From Sulfurovum sp. (GTDB lineage: Bacteria; Campylobacterota; Campylobacteria; Campylobacterales; Sulfurovaceae), in NCBI GenBank assembly GCA_024762315.1, contig JANTHR010000008.1:1-45293 (forward strand): a DNA stretch of 45,293 bases, given 5' to 3'. This document shows, one piece after another, positions 1 through 8,823 of this stretch. The position numbers and the translations under genes were made by a program. The notes beneath the pieces are model-generated. The model did no database searches, was not told the origin of the DNA, and saw only the letters and a program-made list of their open reading frames with translations. Numbering within the stretch: the first letter of the stretch is position 1; every line of letters starts with the position of its first letter.

Positions 1-773
1 AATCCCATAAAATCAAACCATTTGATAAAAGTTGCATCATCCACATCCAACCCTACAGAATCACGATAATATAAAGCAAGCCTCTCTACTTCATTTTTAT
101 CCCATTCTATATAACAATCCTTCAGTAATGATACCAGATCATACGTTATAGCCCCGACACGGGCATCTTGAAAATCTATCACTCCTACTTCACCTTTTGG
201 TGTAAGCATAATGTTTCGTGAGTGGTAGTCACGATGTACAAAGAGACCCTGTGGCTGCTCAAGTACTACATCAGCTATCGTTTCCAATGTTTTTTTAATA
301 CTCTCCTGCTGTTCTTGCGAAAGTACAATATCCAAATATTTTTCCAGATACCACTCCTGCATCAAATCCATTTCAAAAAGCAGAAAGTCTTTATCGTAAG
401 GCGGCAGGCCAGTGGTATCCGCCTGTTGCATTTTAATGATCTCATCTATGGCTTTTTTATAAAGTTTATGGTGATTGTCATCATTTAAAATATCCAGATA
501 ATGCGTACTTCCAAAATCTTCAAGAATCAAATATCCTAATTTAATATTTTTTACTATTATACTAGGTACGCGGACCTTGACTGTGGATAATCTTTCATTC
601 ATTTCCACAAATGGGGGCAGGCTTTCCACTAAAAGTGATGAGTCCATAAGGATATATGTTTCATCCTCTTTCCTAAGTCTGTAGTAAGATCTGAAACTTG
701 CATCTTCCGAGGCAACCTCTATAGAGCTGTCATCCCAACCTATTTCTTCCAACCATGCTTTTATTTTATTCAA
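1..773 (-). CDS. amgK: AmgK-like amino-sugar kinase (3' end outside window)
   Basis: Phosphotransferase of the APH / choline kinase fold. The best match by eye is AmgK, which phosphorylates MurNAc or GlcNAc at C1 in peptidoglycan recycling. About 257 codons are visible and the C-terminus lies left of base 1. I see the N-terminal DASFRSYYRL segment, the LILEDFG strand that leads into the kinase hinge in AmgK proteins, the catalytic loop HRDYHSRNIM and the metal-binding IDFQDARVG. The start chosen is a TTG at 773-771, preceded by AGGA seven bases upstream; no better ATG is nearby. It follows anmK on the same strand after about 130 bases that hold a repeat, so a shared transcript is possible. 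The kinase fold is near certain; the sugar substrate is inferred from motifs and the anmK neighbour. The usual partner murU would lie just outside the window. Confidence 0.8.
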   Translation of the reverse strand, partial: MNKIKAWLEEIGWDDSSIEVASEDASFRSYYRLRKEDETYILMDSSLLVESLPPFVEMNERLSTVKVRVPSIIVKNIKLGYLILEDFGSTHYLDILNDDNHHKLYKKAIDEIIKMQQADTTGLPPYDKDFLLFEMDLMQEWYLEKYLDIVLSQEQQESIKKTLETIADVVLEQPQGLFVHRDYHSRNIMLTPKGEVGVIDFQDARVGAITYDLVSLLKDCYIEWDKNEVERLALYYRDSVGLDVDDATFIKWFDFMG

Positions 774-783
774 TGATATATCC

Positions 784-906
784 TATTCAAATAGATGGTA
801 TAGTAATCCCAGACTGCAAGTGAGTTCTCTCTCTCGAATCGCTTCGCTTTCAAGCTTGTTCGAGATGACAAAGGCACGCTTCGCGTGATTTAGAGCTACA
901 TGTATA
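784..906. repeat. Intergenic palindromic repeat element
   Basis: Two nested hairpins sit between amgK and anmK. TCTCGAA at 832-838 pairs with TTCGAGA at 859-865, and CACGC at 875-879 pairs with GCGTG at 883-887 around a TTC loop. No T-run follows on either strand, so it is not a standard intrinsic terminator. It resembles short extragenic palindromes and could modulate mRNA 3' ends after anmK. Confidence 0.5.
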
Positions 907-1986
907 TTATTCATATAATCCTCCTAAAATAGCATTCTCGCTTGCTCCAGTGACATCCTTTAAATTCACTACTTCTTTGTGCATACGTTTATATGCCAAC
1001 CATGCAAATGTCATGGCTTCTATATAGTCAGCACTCTGTGCTGTAGCTACTTCTACATTTGGTATGAGAGCTTTAATCCGTTCTACCAAAAAGCTGTTCT
1101 TTGCTCCACCGCCGCACAACAACACCACATCTCTGTTAAAACGCAGAACTTCATTAGTGATGCTTATGGCTGTAAGCTCAAGCAATGTTCTTTGTACATC
1201 TTCAGGATTATGTGTTTTACCTGAAAGATAAACCTGCAACCAGGCTTTGTTGAACTTCTCCCTGCCTGTACTTTTGGGGTAGGGCTGTTCAAAGTATTCA
1301 TCTGCCATCATGGCATCTAAAAGTGCATAGTCCAAAGACCCTGTTCTTGCCCATTCTCCGTCCTTGTCATAAGAAATGCCCTGATGTTCTGCTATCCACA
1401 TATCCATAAGCACATTCCCGCAGCCTGTGTCGTAGCCTATGAGCTTTTCATTAAGAACTGTGATGTTTGCCATGCCTCCAATATTCACAACGCATACAGA
1501 GGCATCTGTACCCCCAAAGAGAAATGCATGAAAAGCTGGAGCAAAAGGTGCACCCTGCCCACCCAACGCAACATCTTTACGTCTAAAGTCCGCTACGACA
1601 GGTATGCCTGTTTTGGCTGTCAAAATATTTGGGTCTCCCAGTTGCATCGTAAAGCCATGCTCTCCCTCTGGTTGATGCCACAGGGTTTGACCATGCAACC
1701 CTATGGCTTTGATGTGCTTTGCGTCAATGTTCTCACGAATGAGCAATGCATCCACAGCCTGAGCAAACAACAGAGCCAGGCGGTGGTCCAACTGCCCTAT
1801 TTGCCCTAAAGAACTTTTACCCTCTATCCTAGTCAAAATGTCTGTTTTGAGTTCTAAGGATATGGGGTATTCCAGCGAATATATCAGTGTACAGGTATCA
1901 GCATCTATATTACACAATACAACATCTACACCATCTAGTGATGTTCCCGACATAACGCCTATATACAGCTCTTTTTTAGCACTCAT
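907..1986 (-). CDS. anmK: Anhydro-N-acetylmuramic acid kinase AnmK
   Basis: Opens and phosphorylates 1,6-anhydro-MurNAc, released by lytic transglycosylases, to MurNAc-6-phosphate in the cytoplasm. The 359-residue length fits the family (about 360-370). The N-terminal nucleotide-binding motif GVMSGTSLDGVD is at residues 10-21. The DTGCGN motif at about 186-191 supplies the Asp regarded as the catalytic base, and a second glycine-rich CGGGAKN stretch lies near residue 290. The product could feed MurNAc-6-P etherase (MurQ) or be dephosphorylated for the AmgK route; neither murQ nor mupP is in the window. It lies upstream of amgK and is divergent from the htrA-like gene. Start ATG at 1986 gives the canonical N-terminus. 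Confidence 0.95.
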   Translation of the reverse strand: MSAKKELYIGVMSGTSLDGVDVVLCNIDADTCTLIYSLEYPISLELKTDILTRIEGKSSLGQIGQLDHRLALLFAQAVDALLIRENIDAKHIKAIGLHGQTLWHQPEGEHGFTMQLGDPNILTAKTGIPVVADFRRKDVALGGQGAPFAPAFHAFLFGGTDASVCVVNIGGMANITVLNEKLIGYDTGCGNVLMDMWIAEHQGISYDKDGEWARTGSLDYALLDAMMADEYFEQPYPKSTGREKFNKAWLQVYLSGKTHNPEDVQRTLLELTAISITNEVLRFNRDVVLLCGGGAKNSFLVERIKALIPNVEVATAQSADYIEAMTFAWLAYKRMHKEVVNLKDVTGASENAILGGLYE

Positions 1987-2144
1987 TCAAAAAATTTCCT
2001 CATAGTAATTACCATCAACATGGTATCATATTTTTAGCAATATTGCCCTGCAACTCTCTTTATTTCCAATGATAGATTCTCTTTGTTAACACACTATTAT
2101 AGTTTTTTGTATATGATGAAATATATACATTGTGAAAGGAAAAA

Positions 2145-3230
2145 ATGAGAAAATATAAATATTATGCAGTCCTTTTTGCAACTACCCTATCAATATTTCT
2201 GGCATGCACATTTTTTGTTTATGCAAAAGAGAGTAAAGTTTTTTCTGCCAGAACCGATGCTTTCACCGCAGAAGAGAGACAGAATATCTCTATTTTTGAA
2301 AATGTGAAAGACAGCGTTGTATTTATCTCCATTCATCAACAGGTCATTGACTACTGGCGTATGAGTACCTTTGACATACCCAAAGGTGCAGGAAGCGGAT
2401 TTATATGGGACAAGGATGGCCATATCGTTACGAACTATCATGTGATCATGAACGCCAATAAAGCGGTGGTTACCCTCAAGGACGGCAAAAGGTACAAAGC
2501 TTCTCTTGTTGGAACTGCACCGAGTTATGATATCGCCGTATTGAAGATAGAACCCTTAAAACACCTGCTCAAACCTGTTGATCTGGGTACAAGCAGAGAT
2601 CTCAAGGTCGGGCAGACGGTCTATGCTGTCGGCAACCCTTTCGGACTTGACTGGACGATGACGAAAGGTATCATATCTGCCCTGGAGAGAAGTATGTATG
2701 CAACCAACGGTGTACCTATAAGACATATGATACAAACCGATGCGTCCATCAATCCCGGTAATTCAGGGGGACCGCTGCTCAACAGCCAAGGTAAGGTCAT
2801 CGGGGTGAACAATATGATCTTAAGTCCCAGCGGTGCAAATGCGGGTATAGGTTTTTCCATACCTGTAGATACGGTAAAAAGAGTTGTCAATTCCATTATC
2901 AAAAAGGGTATCTATGTCAGGCCTGCCATCGGCATCAGTGTAGACAACAGGATCAATGAACTTTATAGGCAATTAAGCGGCAGAAAAGGTGTGGTCGTAG
3001 TTGATGTCATTCCAAATACATCCGCCGCAAAAAACAAACTGCGGTCAACCTATGTCGATCCGAGAGGCGCTGTGGCATTCGGAGATGTGATCATCTCTGT
3101 AGATGCAAAGAAAATTGAAACACTTGAAGACCTATACAGCATACTTGATGAACACAAAAAAGGAGATACTGTCACACTTGGCATACTAAGGGATGATGAG
3201 AGTAAAAAAATAAAAATAGAATTACAATGA
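2145..3230 (+). CDS. HtrA/DegS-like periplasmic serine protease
   Basis: Trypsin-like S1C protease with one PDZ domain, 361 residues. An N-terminal hydrophobic segment (about 5-27) has no obvious cleavage site and could be an anchor as in DegS, or a signal peptide. The catalytic triad reads as His99 (TNYHVI), Asp129 (SYDIAVLKI) and Ser207 (GNSGGP). A single PDZ domain follows from about residue 265, with VDVIPNTSAA and FGDVIISVDAKKI. Classical DegP/DegQ have two PDZ domains and about 450 residues, so this is closer to DegS in layout. It is preceded by GAAAGGA at good spacing. It is likely involved in envelope quality control or in trimming a regulatory substrate; the substrate is unknown. It converges on the symporter gene with a two-base gap. 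Confidence 0.9.
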   Translation: MRKYKYYAVLFATTLSIFLACTFFVYAKESKVFSARTDAFTAEERQNISIFENVKDSVVFISIHQQVIDYWRMSTFDIPKGAGSGFIWDKDGHIVTNYHVIMNANKAVVTLKDGKRYKASLVGTAPSYDIAVLKIEPLKHLLKPVDLGTSRDLKVGQTVYAVGNPFGLDWTMTKGIISALERSMYATNGVPIRHMIQTDASINPGNSGGPLLNSQGKVIGVNNMILSPSGANAGIGFSIPVDTVKRVVNSIIKKGIYVRPAIGISVDNRINELYRQLSGRKGVVVVDVIPNTSAAKNKLRSTYVDPRGAVAFGDVIISVDAKKIETLEDLYSILDEHKKGDTVTLGILRDDESKKIKIELQ

Positions 3231-3232
3231 TT

Positions 3233-4741
3233 CTATGTTCTGTTCTTTCCCGTCATCATCACCCCGAACGCCACAACAGTTCCTAGGAGTATCTGCCAGG
3301 CAAAGCCCAGTTTGAGATCAAACACAGTACCCAAAATATAGGGCTGAAGCAAAAGCACTGTCGTAAATCCTCCGATGAGCGAAAGCAATACTGTTGTGGC
3401 ATTTCCCCGTTTTGTAAAGATAGCTGCTGCATAAACACCAAGTAGCCCCGTGTATGCAAATGCCATCACTCCCAAAGCAAAGCTAAGCAGAGGCAGTTCT
3501 GTCTCTTTTTGCCAGTAGTAGGAGAGCATTGCCATCAATGAAAGTGCTACGGCAAAGAAAAGTACTGCATTCCGCCCTGCTTTAACAAAATGCATCTCAT
3601 CTACATTTTCTCTTTTCAGCTTCCAGGGCTTGTAGAGGTCTTCGACTGCAACGGATGACATGGCACCCAGTACAGAGTTCGAACTTGAAAGTGCAGCAGC
3701 AATGGCTCCTACAGTAACAAGTCCACGCATACCTTCGGGCATTTCATGCAAAATATAGTACATAAATATAGTGATCTTCTCTCCATCGAACTTTTGTACG
3801 ACCTCTGTACCAAGTCCCGACATTTCAGGATGCTGGTAATAGAGGTAAAGCAGCAGACCGATCAATAGGAACAAGATAGCCACAGGTACAGTAAGCAGAA
3901 TGGAAAAAATAAGTGAACGCTGTGCTTCTTCCGCATCTTTACAGGCTAAAGCACGTTGGGTCATGTCCTGATCGAGCCCGTATGCTGCGATGTTCAGAAG
4001 CAACCAGCCGCCAAGCAGTGCCCAAACAGAAAAACCGCCCCCCAGGGAGAAGTCCAAAAGTTTAAGCTTGTTATCTGCATTCAATGTAGAAACCATCGTC
4101 GAAAAGTCTGCATCAATAGCCATATAAAGGTATACCAGAACAGCTATCCCTGCCCCTATGTAGGTGACTGCCTGGATGATGTCTGAAAAAATAACAGATT
4201 TCACTCCGCCATAGTAAGCATAAGCCAATGCCCCCAACATTAAGATAGCTATGGAAATAGCTACGTGAGAAGCAGTAATATCTAAAAAAAGGATCATCGA
4301 GATCGCCAATGCACCTATATAAAGCCTTGCCCCGCTTGCAAAAAGCCGGCCGATGAGGAACATCACTCCTGCCTGTTTCTTGGCAGACTCACCATAACGC
4401 TTCTCTAAAAGTTCATATACTGTTACGGCATTAATAGCATAAAAACGGGGAATGAGGACTTTAGCTACAAAGATGACCGCCAAAAAGGCTGAGAGATAAA
4501 AACCTATAAAGGTCAGATCTTTGCCATAAGAGTATTCCGGTCCTCCCAAAAAAGTAGCAGCTGATTGTGAAGTGGCCAATACAGATATAGCGGCTGCAAA
4601 CATAGGAACAGTGTTTCCGCCCACAAAATAATCACGTGTACTTTTGATATTTGTTTGGCTTAAGATGACGCTGGTCAAGGTTAATACTAAAAAATATGCA
4701 AAAAATACTCCCCAGTCTATTAACGTAAAAGCGGAATTCAT
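3233..4741 (-). CDS. SSS-family sodium:solute symporter
   Basis: Polytopic inner-membrane carrier of the solute:sodium symporter family, 502 residues with about 13 hydrophobic segments. The N-terminal region has the family hallmarks YFVGGNTVP and SVLATSQSAATFLGGPEYSY, with small residues around the expected sodium site. The start ATG shares one base with the amidase stop codon (TAATG), so the two genes are translationally coupled. Because it is tied to a peptidoglycan amidase and lies near anmK and amgK, a role in taking up a cell-wall sugar or muropeptide is plausible. This is an inference from context only; SSS proteins also carry amino acids, sialic acid and other solutes. Confidence 0.88.
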   Translation of the reverse strand: MNSAFTLIDWGVFFAYFLVLTLTSVILSQTNIKSTRDYFVGGNTVPMFAAAISVLATSQSAATFLGGPEYSYGKDLTFIGFYLSAFLAVIFVAKVLIPRFYAINAVTVYELLEKRYGESAKKQAGVMFLIGRLFASGARLYIGALAISMILFLDITASHVAISIAILMLGALAYAYYGGVKSVIFSDIIQAVTYIGAGIAVLVYLYMAIDADFSTMVSTLNADNKLKLLDFSLGGGFSVWALLGGWLLLNIAAYGLDQDMTQRALACKDAEEAQRSLIFSILLTVPVAILFLLIGLLLYLYYQHPEMSGLGTEVVQKFDGEKITIFMYYILHEMPEGMRGLVTVGAIAAALSSSNSVLGAMSSVAVEDLYKPWKLKRENVDEMHFVKAGRNAVLFFAVALSLMAMLSYYWQKETELPLLSFALGVMAFAYTGLLGVYAAAIFTKRGNATTVLLSLIGGFTTVLLLQPYILGTVFDLKLGFAWQILLGTVVAFGVMMTGKNRT

Positions 4742-5454
4742 TATTTATCTTGTGGAGGCATTTTTAATTTTAGTTCAGCTACTGCTTTACGCACATCTGA
4801 CATGAACTTGGGACCAGGATCAGCCTTGACGGTTCTGTAGCCTTTGTCACGTTCGAGCCATAGTGGCGTCGATTCCATTTGTGTATATTCATAGTGCCCT
4901 ATCAGGTACTTGATGGTCGGGTATTTCTCTTTAAGGTAACGTACCAGTGCGATATTGGATCGAAGTTGCGCCGGAGTAAGATCTTCTGCTTTATTCCCTT
5001 TACCGCCTACGTTTTCTATCCCTATACTTGAGTAATTAAGCCCTATGACATGACGTGCCATCCAGTTTTCTGGCATGAGTCTGTAGATAGTCCCGTCACG
5101 ATCCACCAAAAATTGAGCAGATACATTAAGCTGAGATGCCTTAGCAATGTCTTTTCTGTCAGTAAGTAGTTTCTGAGGCTTCAAACGGTTAAACGATTTA
5201 TCAAAGCTCATTTCGGCTGTCCAGTGAAGTACGATGATTTTGGGGGTAATGGTAATATCGTTCACCTTTTTGCCATAATGCTGTCTAATGTATGCTTTTG
5301 TCATAGCAATACGCTCTTGTCCAAAATCTATTGGTTTGTCAATAAAGTGAAGTGGCAGCTGTATGGGTTTTGTAGTACATTGAAGCGTTTGTGGTTCTTT
5401 TGCACAGGCTGTAAGCGCCAGCAGCGTTATGGATAGCAGTAAAGTTTTTCTCAT
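4741..5454 (-). CDS. N-acetylmuramoyl-L-alanine amidase lipoprotein (Amidase_2)
   Basis: Zinc amidase that would cut the MurNAc-L-Ala bond in peptidoglycan or its fragments. I prefer the ATG at 5454 over one 18 bases upstream: AGGA lies six bases before it, while the upstream ATG has no ribosome site. That gives 237 residues with a lipobox LTAC (Cys16), so the protein should be a periplasmic lipoprotein, unlike cytosolic AmpD and more like AmiD. Putative zinc ligands are His in IVLHWTAE, His in LIGHYEY and Asp in ADPGPKF, the usual H-H-D set. GIENVGG supplies the conserved Glu region. It follows the membrane-protein gene at 5479-6030 closely and is coupled to the SSS symporter. Confidence 0.9.
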   Translation of the reverse strand: MRKTLLLSITLLALTACAKEPQTLQCTTKPIQLPLHFIDKPIDFGQERIAMTKAYIRQHYGKKVNDITITPKIIVLHWTAEMSFDKSFNRLKPQKLLTDRKDIAKASQLNVSAQFLVDRDGTIYRLMPENWMARHVIGLNYSSIGIENVGGKGNKAEDLTPAQLRSNIALVRYLKEKYPTIKYLIGHYEYTQMESTPLWLERDKGYRTVKADPGPKFMSDVRKAVAELKLKMPPQDK

Positions 5455-5478
5455 TCTTAATCCTATTTTCATATGGAC

Positions 5479-6030
5479 TTATTGTAGCGAATCTTGGGTT
5501 TGTGTTTCTTTGTTTGAAAGCAGCACAAATACAACAACAAACATAGGCACAGAAAGTGCCAATATATAAGATGGTACCATAAGCAATCCATGACGGTTAA
5601 GATAAAAAAAACCCAATATCAATACCACATATGCACCTATACGGCTAAGTGAGAGTGCAGCCTTGGTGTCACGGATGGTCTCACTTAGTGAGCGTCTATT
5701 TTTCTTCATGCGTGCTTTTTCATCTTTAACAGCATCACGTATATCTGCACTCACCTCTTCGACGCTCTCTTCAGCGTAAAGGTCATGTTCATCTTCCAGT
5801 TTGTCTATAGTATCGCGTGTATCATCGAGGGTGATGACATTATGCTCTACTCTTGCATCTACCATACGCTTGTATGATTTCATAGATGCCAACATAACCA
5901 GTGAGGCAGAGATAAACCCTATCTGCGTATTCCAAAGCATTTTAATATCAAAAAATATTACAGAAATCAAAATCACTATGACGTCCACTATGACGAGTGC
6001 TTTGAGTATTTGAAGTGTGAGTTTACTCAT
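5479..6030 (-). CDS. Conserved membrane protein of unknown function
   Basis: 183 residues when started at the ATG at 6030, which overlaps the stop of the upstream AtpZ-like gene by eight bases (ATGAGTAA). A longer in-frame start would overlap that gene by 83 bases and is rejected. There are two hydrophobic segments near the N-terminus, a charged acidic cytosolic stretch rich in Glu/Asp/Arg in the middle (about residues 65-125), and two more hydrophobic segments at the C-terminus. I do not recognise a named family. Translational coupling to the AtpZ/AtpI-like gene hints at a shared membrane role, perhaps in ATP synthase or magnesium-related functions, but nothing in the sequence proves it. Confidence 0.75.
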   Translation of the reverse strand: MSKLTLQILKALVIVDVIVILISVIFFDIKMLWNTQIGFISASLVMLASMKSYKRMVDARVEHNVITLDDTRDTIDKLEDEHDLYAEESVEEVSADIRDAVKDEKARMKKNRRSLSETIRDTKAALSLSRIGAYVVLILGFFYLNRHGLLMVPSYILALSVPMFVVVFVLLSNKETQTQDSLQ

Positions 6031-6334
6031 CATCTTCTTCATCATATTTTTTTTGTAATTCTTGATTGGTTTTGTAGTTATAGCGTGGATCATTTGCCAG
6101 TTCATCCAAAGACTTTTTCTGCTTTACATAAGCTTTATAGATATTCAAAATCGCTGCTCCTATACCGATGAATACACCGATCCAGAGTGTCCACCAAACG
6201 CCTGTGAGTTTTTGCAATCCTATCCCGATACCTACGCCAATAAGTACCGCCACTACCATAGAGATACCAAGGCTTAGACTATCGGCTGCATCTACTACTT
6301 TTTTTAATTTAGGTTCTTCTTGTTTATTTTGCAT
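6023..6334 (-). CDS. AtpZ/AtpI-family small membrane protein
   Basis: 103 residues with two transmembrane segments (about 20-40 and 47-68) separated by a short GVWW turn, then a charged tail. The glycine-rich first helix (VAVLIGVGIGIGLQK) and the GxxxGxxxxxxNIYK end of the second helix are typical of the F0F1-ATPase gene 1 / AtpZ-AtpI family, which helps assemble the rotor ring or transport magnesium. It is not next to the ATP synthase operon here. AAGGA precedes the ATG by seven bases, and a TGCTATACT -10-like box lies upstream on the minus strand (rc of about 6358-6366), so it probably begins the unit that runs to the SSS symporter. Confidence 0.8.
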   Translation of the reverse strand: MQNKQEEPKLKKVVDAADSLSLGISMVVAVLIGVGIGIGLQKLTGVWWTLWIGVFIGIGAAILNIYKAYVKQKKSLDELANDPRYNYKTNQELQKKYDEEDDE

Positions 6335-6402
6335 ATCATTTCCTTAGATGTGATGAAAGTATAGCAAAAAGAGCTAAAGTTGATAACTTGTTAAGAATTA
6401 AC

Positions 6403-6930
6403 TTATTTCCCTTTAGCCCGCTTTGCTGCCAGTTTTGCCAATTGTATCTCACTGTTCCAAAGTTTACTTCCCTCTTTCTCTTCCAGAAAAGGTGCTGTAA
6501 GTAAAACCGTATTCTCCCCGCTTCTTACGATCACTTCAAATAAGCTTTTTTTAGAGGTCAGAACAGCAATGGCTTCATTGGGTGAGCCATTCAGTTCTTT
6601 TATTGTATACCCCATATCCAAGGGTGGTGCATAATAATCCAGTTTATGGGAAGAGGTATGTACATTATAGGTAAGAAGCAACAGTGGCATATCATGACTG
6701 ACAGATGTCCATGTACACACAGCAGTATTTGGATATACATGCTTTGTGTCACGTTTTCCGTCATGTACTTTTTCTCCTACCAGCTGTGAAACCTCTGCTG
6801 TGGTCAATAATGTACAGACATCCTCTTTGCTCACTGCAGCATTTTCAACTGAAGATTTTCCATCGGATGCACCACATCCTGAAATAGCTATAGCAAGAAG
6901 AACTGCTGTTGTAAACGTAGATGCTTTCAT
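6403..6930 (-). CDS. Predicted lipoprotein of unknown function
   Basis: 175 residues with a signal peptide ending in lipobox ISGC (Cys19). The mature part begins with a Ser/Ala/Glu-rich linker and contains the segment DVCTLLTTAEVSQLVGEKV and a second Cys in AVCTW, an arrangement reminiscent of DUF3558-like lipoproteins, though this is a weak visual match. The two cysteines may form a disulfide. It starts just after the OmpA-domain gene; its ribosome site AAGGAG overlaps that gene's last codons, so the two are almost surely co-transcribed. Function unknown. Confidence 0.75.
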   Translation of the reverse strand: MKASTFTTAVLLAIAISGCGASDGKSSVENAAVSKEDVCTLLTTAEVSQLVGEKVHDGKRDTKHVYPNTAVCTWTSVSHDMPLLLLTYNVHTSSHKLDYYAPPLDMGYTIKELNGSPNEAIAVLTSKKSLFEVIVRSGENTVLLTAPFLEEKEGSKLWNSEIQLAKLAAKRAKGK

Positions 6931-6934
6931 ATTT

Positions 6935-8008
6935 TCACTCCTTATTATCTTTGACTAAAACCACTCGTCTGTTCTTGGCACGTCCGTGATCTGTTGCATT
7001 ACTTGCAGCCGGACATGCATAAGAGACACCTACGCTCTTTAATCTTTTTGAAGATATTTTATACCCTTTAACCAATTTTTCAACTACTGCATTTGCCCGT
7101 CTTTGGGAGAGTTTTTGGTTATATTGGAATGCTCCCTGATTATCTGTATGACCTACGATCAAAATATGCAGATCGGGATTCTCTTTTAACATTTTGGCGA
7201 TCTCATCCAGTGTAGGCTTTGATTCTTTCTTTACCACAGATTTATCAGTATCAAAATAGATCCCGTAAAGTGCGATTTTTCCTTCACCCTCTATTTTTTT
7301 ATTCATCTCATCCGCTTTGATGACAACCATTTTCTGTTCACGCTGCTTGACCTGTAGTGCATCTATCACAGCTACCGTACGGTTATGAAATGCTTTACAA
7401 AAGCTGTCATCTGATACTCTGTAGGTCAATACTGAAAGAAAAGCATCCTGTTCGGGAAGTTCTGCTGAAAGGTAATGCTGATCATTGATACGACTTGTCA
7501 ATGCACAATAGCCGTTGCTGAATGCCTCATTATATGCATTGACATCTTCTTCGGACTGCATGAACATAGCAAGACTCATATTACCGCCACCGCCTCCACA
7601 AGCCCTACCCGGGTCACCCCCACACTCACCTTTGTCACATTCAAAAAGAATTTTTCCTCCCTTTGAAGTTATTTCATCTTCATAGTTTTTCAATATTTCA
7701 AGCGGTGTGCGTTCTGCGGGAAGAATGTAAACCAAACGGGTATGCTCGCCCTCGAGTATTTTACTCTTTTGAGGAGAAAAAAAGATATTGTTATGTCCAT
7801 CTCTTTTACCTTCTACTGCTTTCAAGGCAGCCAAAGGTAACGTAAAACGGTCAAATTTTCTGTGTTGGTAAGCAACGATCTTGGCACCTTCATAACGTCC
7901 TATATAGGGAAGGTCTTTTGCTCCCTTAATATCCGTAGACGGTATCGTAGCATCTGCCATCATCACTTTTGTAAACAATAATATCAATCCCAAAAATAAT
8001 ACTTTCAT
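6935..8008 (-). CDS. OmpA-domain outer-membrane/periplasmic protein (DUF4892-like N-terminus)
   Basis: 357 residues: signal peptide ending near MMADA, an N-terminal domain with a paired-cysteine patch (CDKGECGGDPGRACGGGGG), then a C-terminal OmpA-like peptidoglycan-binding domain from about residue 245. The latter has FDTDKSVVK, the diaminopimelate-binding motif ILIVGHTDNQG and LSQRRANAVVEKL. The layout resembles DUF4892-OmpA proteins of Proteobacteria; I name that family with moderate confidence. It probably tethers the outer membrane or an associated lipoprotein to peptidoglycan, and it is followed at once by a lipoprotein gene that could be its partner. Confidence 0.82.
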   Translation of the reverse strand: MKVLFLGLILLFTKVMMADATIPSTDIKGAKDLPYIGRYEGAKIVAYQHRKFDRFTLPLAALKAVEGKRDGHNNIFFSPQKSKILEGEHTRLVYILPAERTPLEILKNYEDEITSKGGKILFECDKGECGGDPGRACGGGGGNMSLAMFMQSEEDVNAYNEAFSNGYCALTSRINDQHYLSAELPEQDAFLSVLTYRVSDDSFCKAFHNRTVAVIDALQVKQREQKMVVIKADEMNKKIEGEGKIALYGIYFDTDKSVVKKESKPTLDEIAKMLKENPDLHILIVGHTDNQGAFQYNQKLSQRRANAVVEKLVKGYKISSKRLKSVGVSYACPAASNATDHGRAKNRRVVLVKDNKE

Positions 8009-8052
8009 GTCATTTCTCCTTTTTTAAATACCAAATCAAGCACAGATAGATT

Positions 8053-8730
8053 TTAAGGTGTTGCACAGCCTGTATAGTTAAATTTTAACAGCTCCTTTTT
8101 TCCTATCTTCCCATTTTTGTCAATAAACATCCGGTAAGTATAAATACCGCATTTCTTCTCATCTGCATTCATTTCATCGTTTACTTCTACTTTCATATCA
8201 TACCCTTTGGTACGCTTACGATAACTGATCACGCTCCCCTCATTTTTAAGCCACATGACCATGGACAGATCTGCGGTATTATCGATAGGAAGCACAAAAG
8301 AGAGAAGATCTTTTTGGGTATTCATACGCCAAATACGCCCGTTTGTGTCAATGTAGAATATATTTCCTATAAAGTAATGCAGGTCTGTTCCATTAAGATT
8401 GTGTGCTTCACTGTATTTGACAAGATCAGTCTCTGAAGAAAGATTTGGAAGAGAAGAAATGAATCTTTTTACCAGTGCAGGGTCAAAACTGCTTAAAGGT
8501 TTCCGATACACTTTCCACAGAACCCTGTAACCCTTTTTTGCCAATTTTTTATATGTACCGTCAACTTCATAGTGACGCAATTCCAAATATGAAACATTCT
8601 CATCAAAGTTGTAGGCTCTGGGAGACGGACTTTTGTTGTAGTATTCGAATTTTCTCCATTCACTCCCCTTTGCATGCAGATCTACATAGCACGATGAAAG
8701 AAGCAGTATGATAAAAAAAACTTTTTGCAT
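8053..8730 (-). CDS. Exported protein, probable lipoprotein, unknown function
   Basis: 225 residues. The N-terminus (MQKVFFIILLLSSC) carries a short hydrophobic core and a plausible lipobox LSSC at Cys14. An alternative is ordinary cleavage after LHA. The mature protein is rich in aromatic and basic residues and has a short motif FIDTNGRIWRM that reads like a beta-hairpin repeat. No family recognised. It lies 44 bases upstream of the OmpA-domain gene on the same strand, so it may belong to the same envelope operon. Confidence 0.7.
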   Translation of the reverse strand: MQKVFFIILLLSSCYVDLHAKGSEWRKFEYYNKSPSPRAYNFDENVSYLELRHYEVDGTYKKLAKKGYRVLWKVYRKPLSSFDPALVKRFISSLPNLSSETDLVKYSEAHNLNGTDLHYFIGNIFYIDTNGRIWRMNTQKDLLSFVLPIDNTADLSMVMWLKNEGSVISYRKRTKGYDMKVEVNDEMNADEKKCGIYTYRMFIDKNGKIGKKELLKFNYTGCATP

Positions 8731-8823
8731 GATCGACTACCCTCTTTTTTTAATTATAACATAATGACATTTTTAATGAAAAACAATTCAATATTTCAGG
8801 AGAAAGACTGGGTTAAAGGTAGT

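Noticed and set aside
222..488. Plus-strand ORF of 88 codons
   Set aside because: It lies opposite the AmgK-like gene, whose catalytic motifs are clear, and has no recognisable features.
875..887. CACGC-TTC-GCGTG as the anmK terminator
   Set aside because: The stem has only five pairs and no T-run follows on the minus strand.
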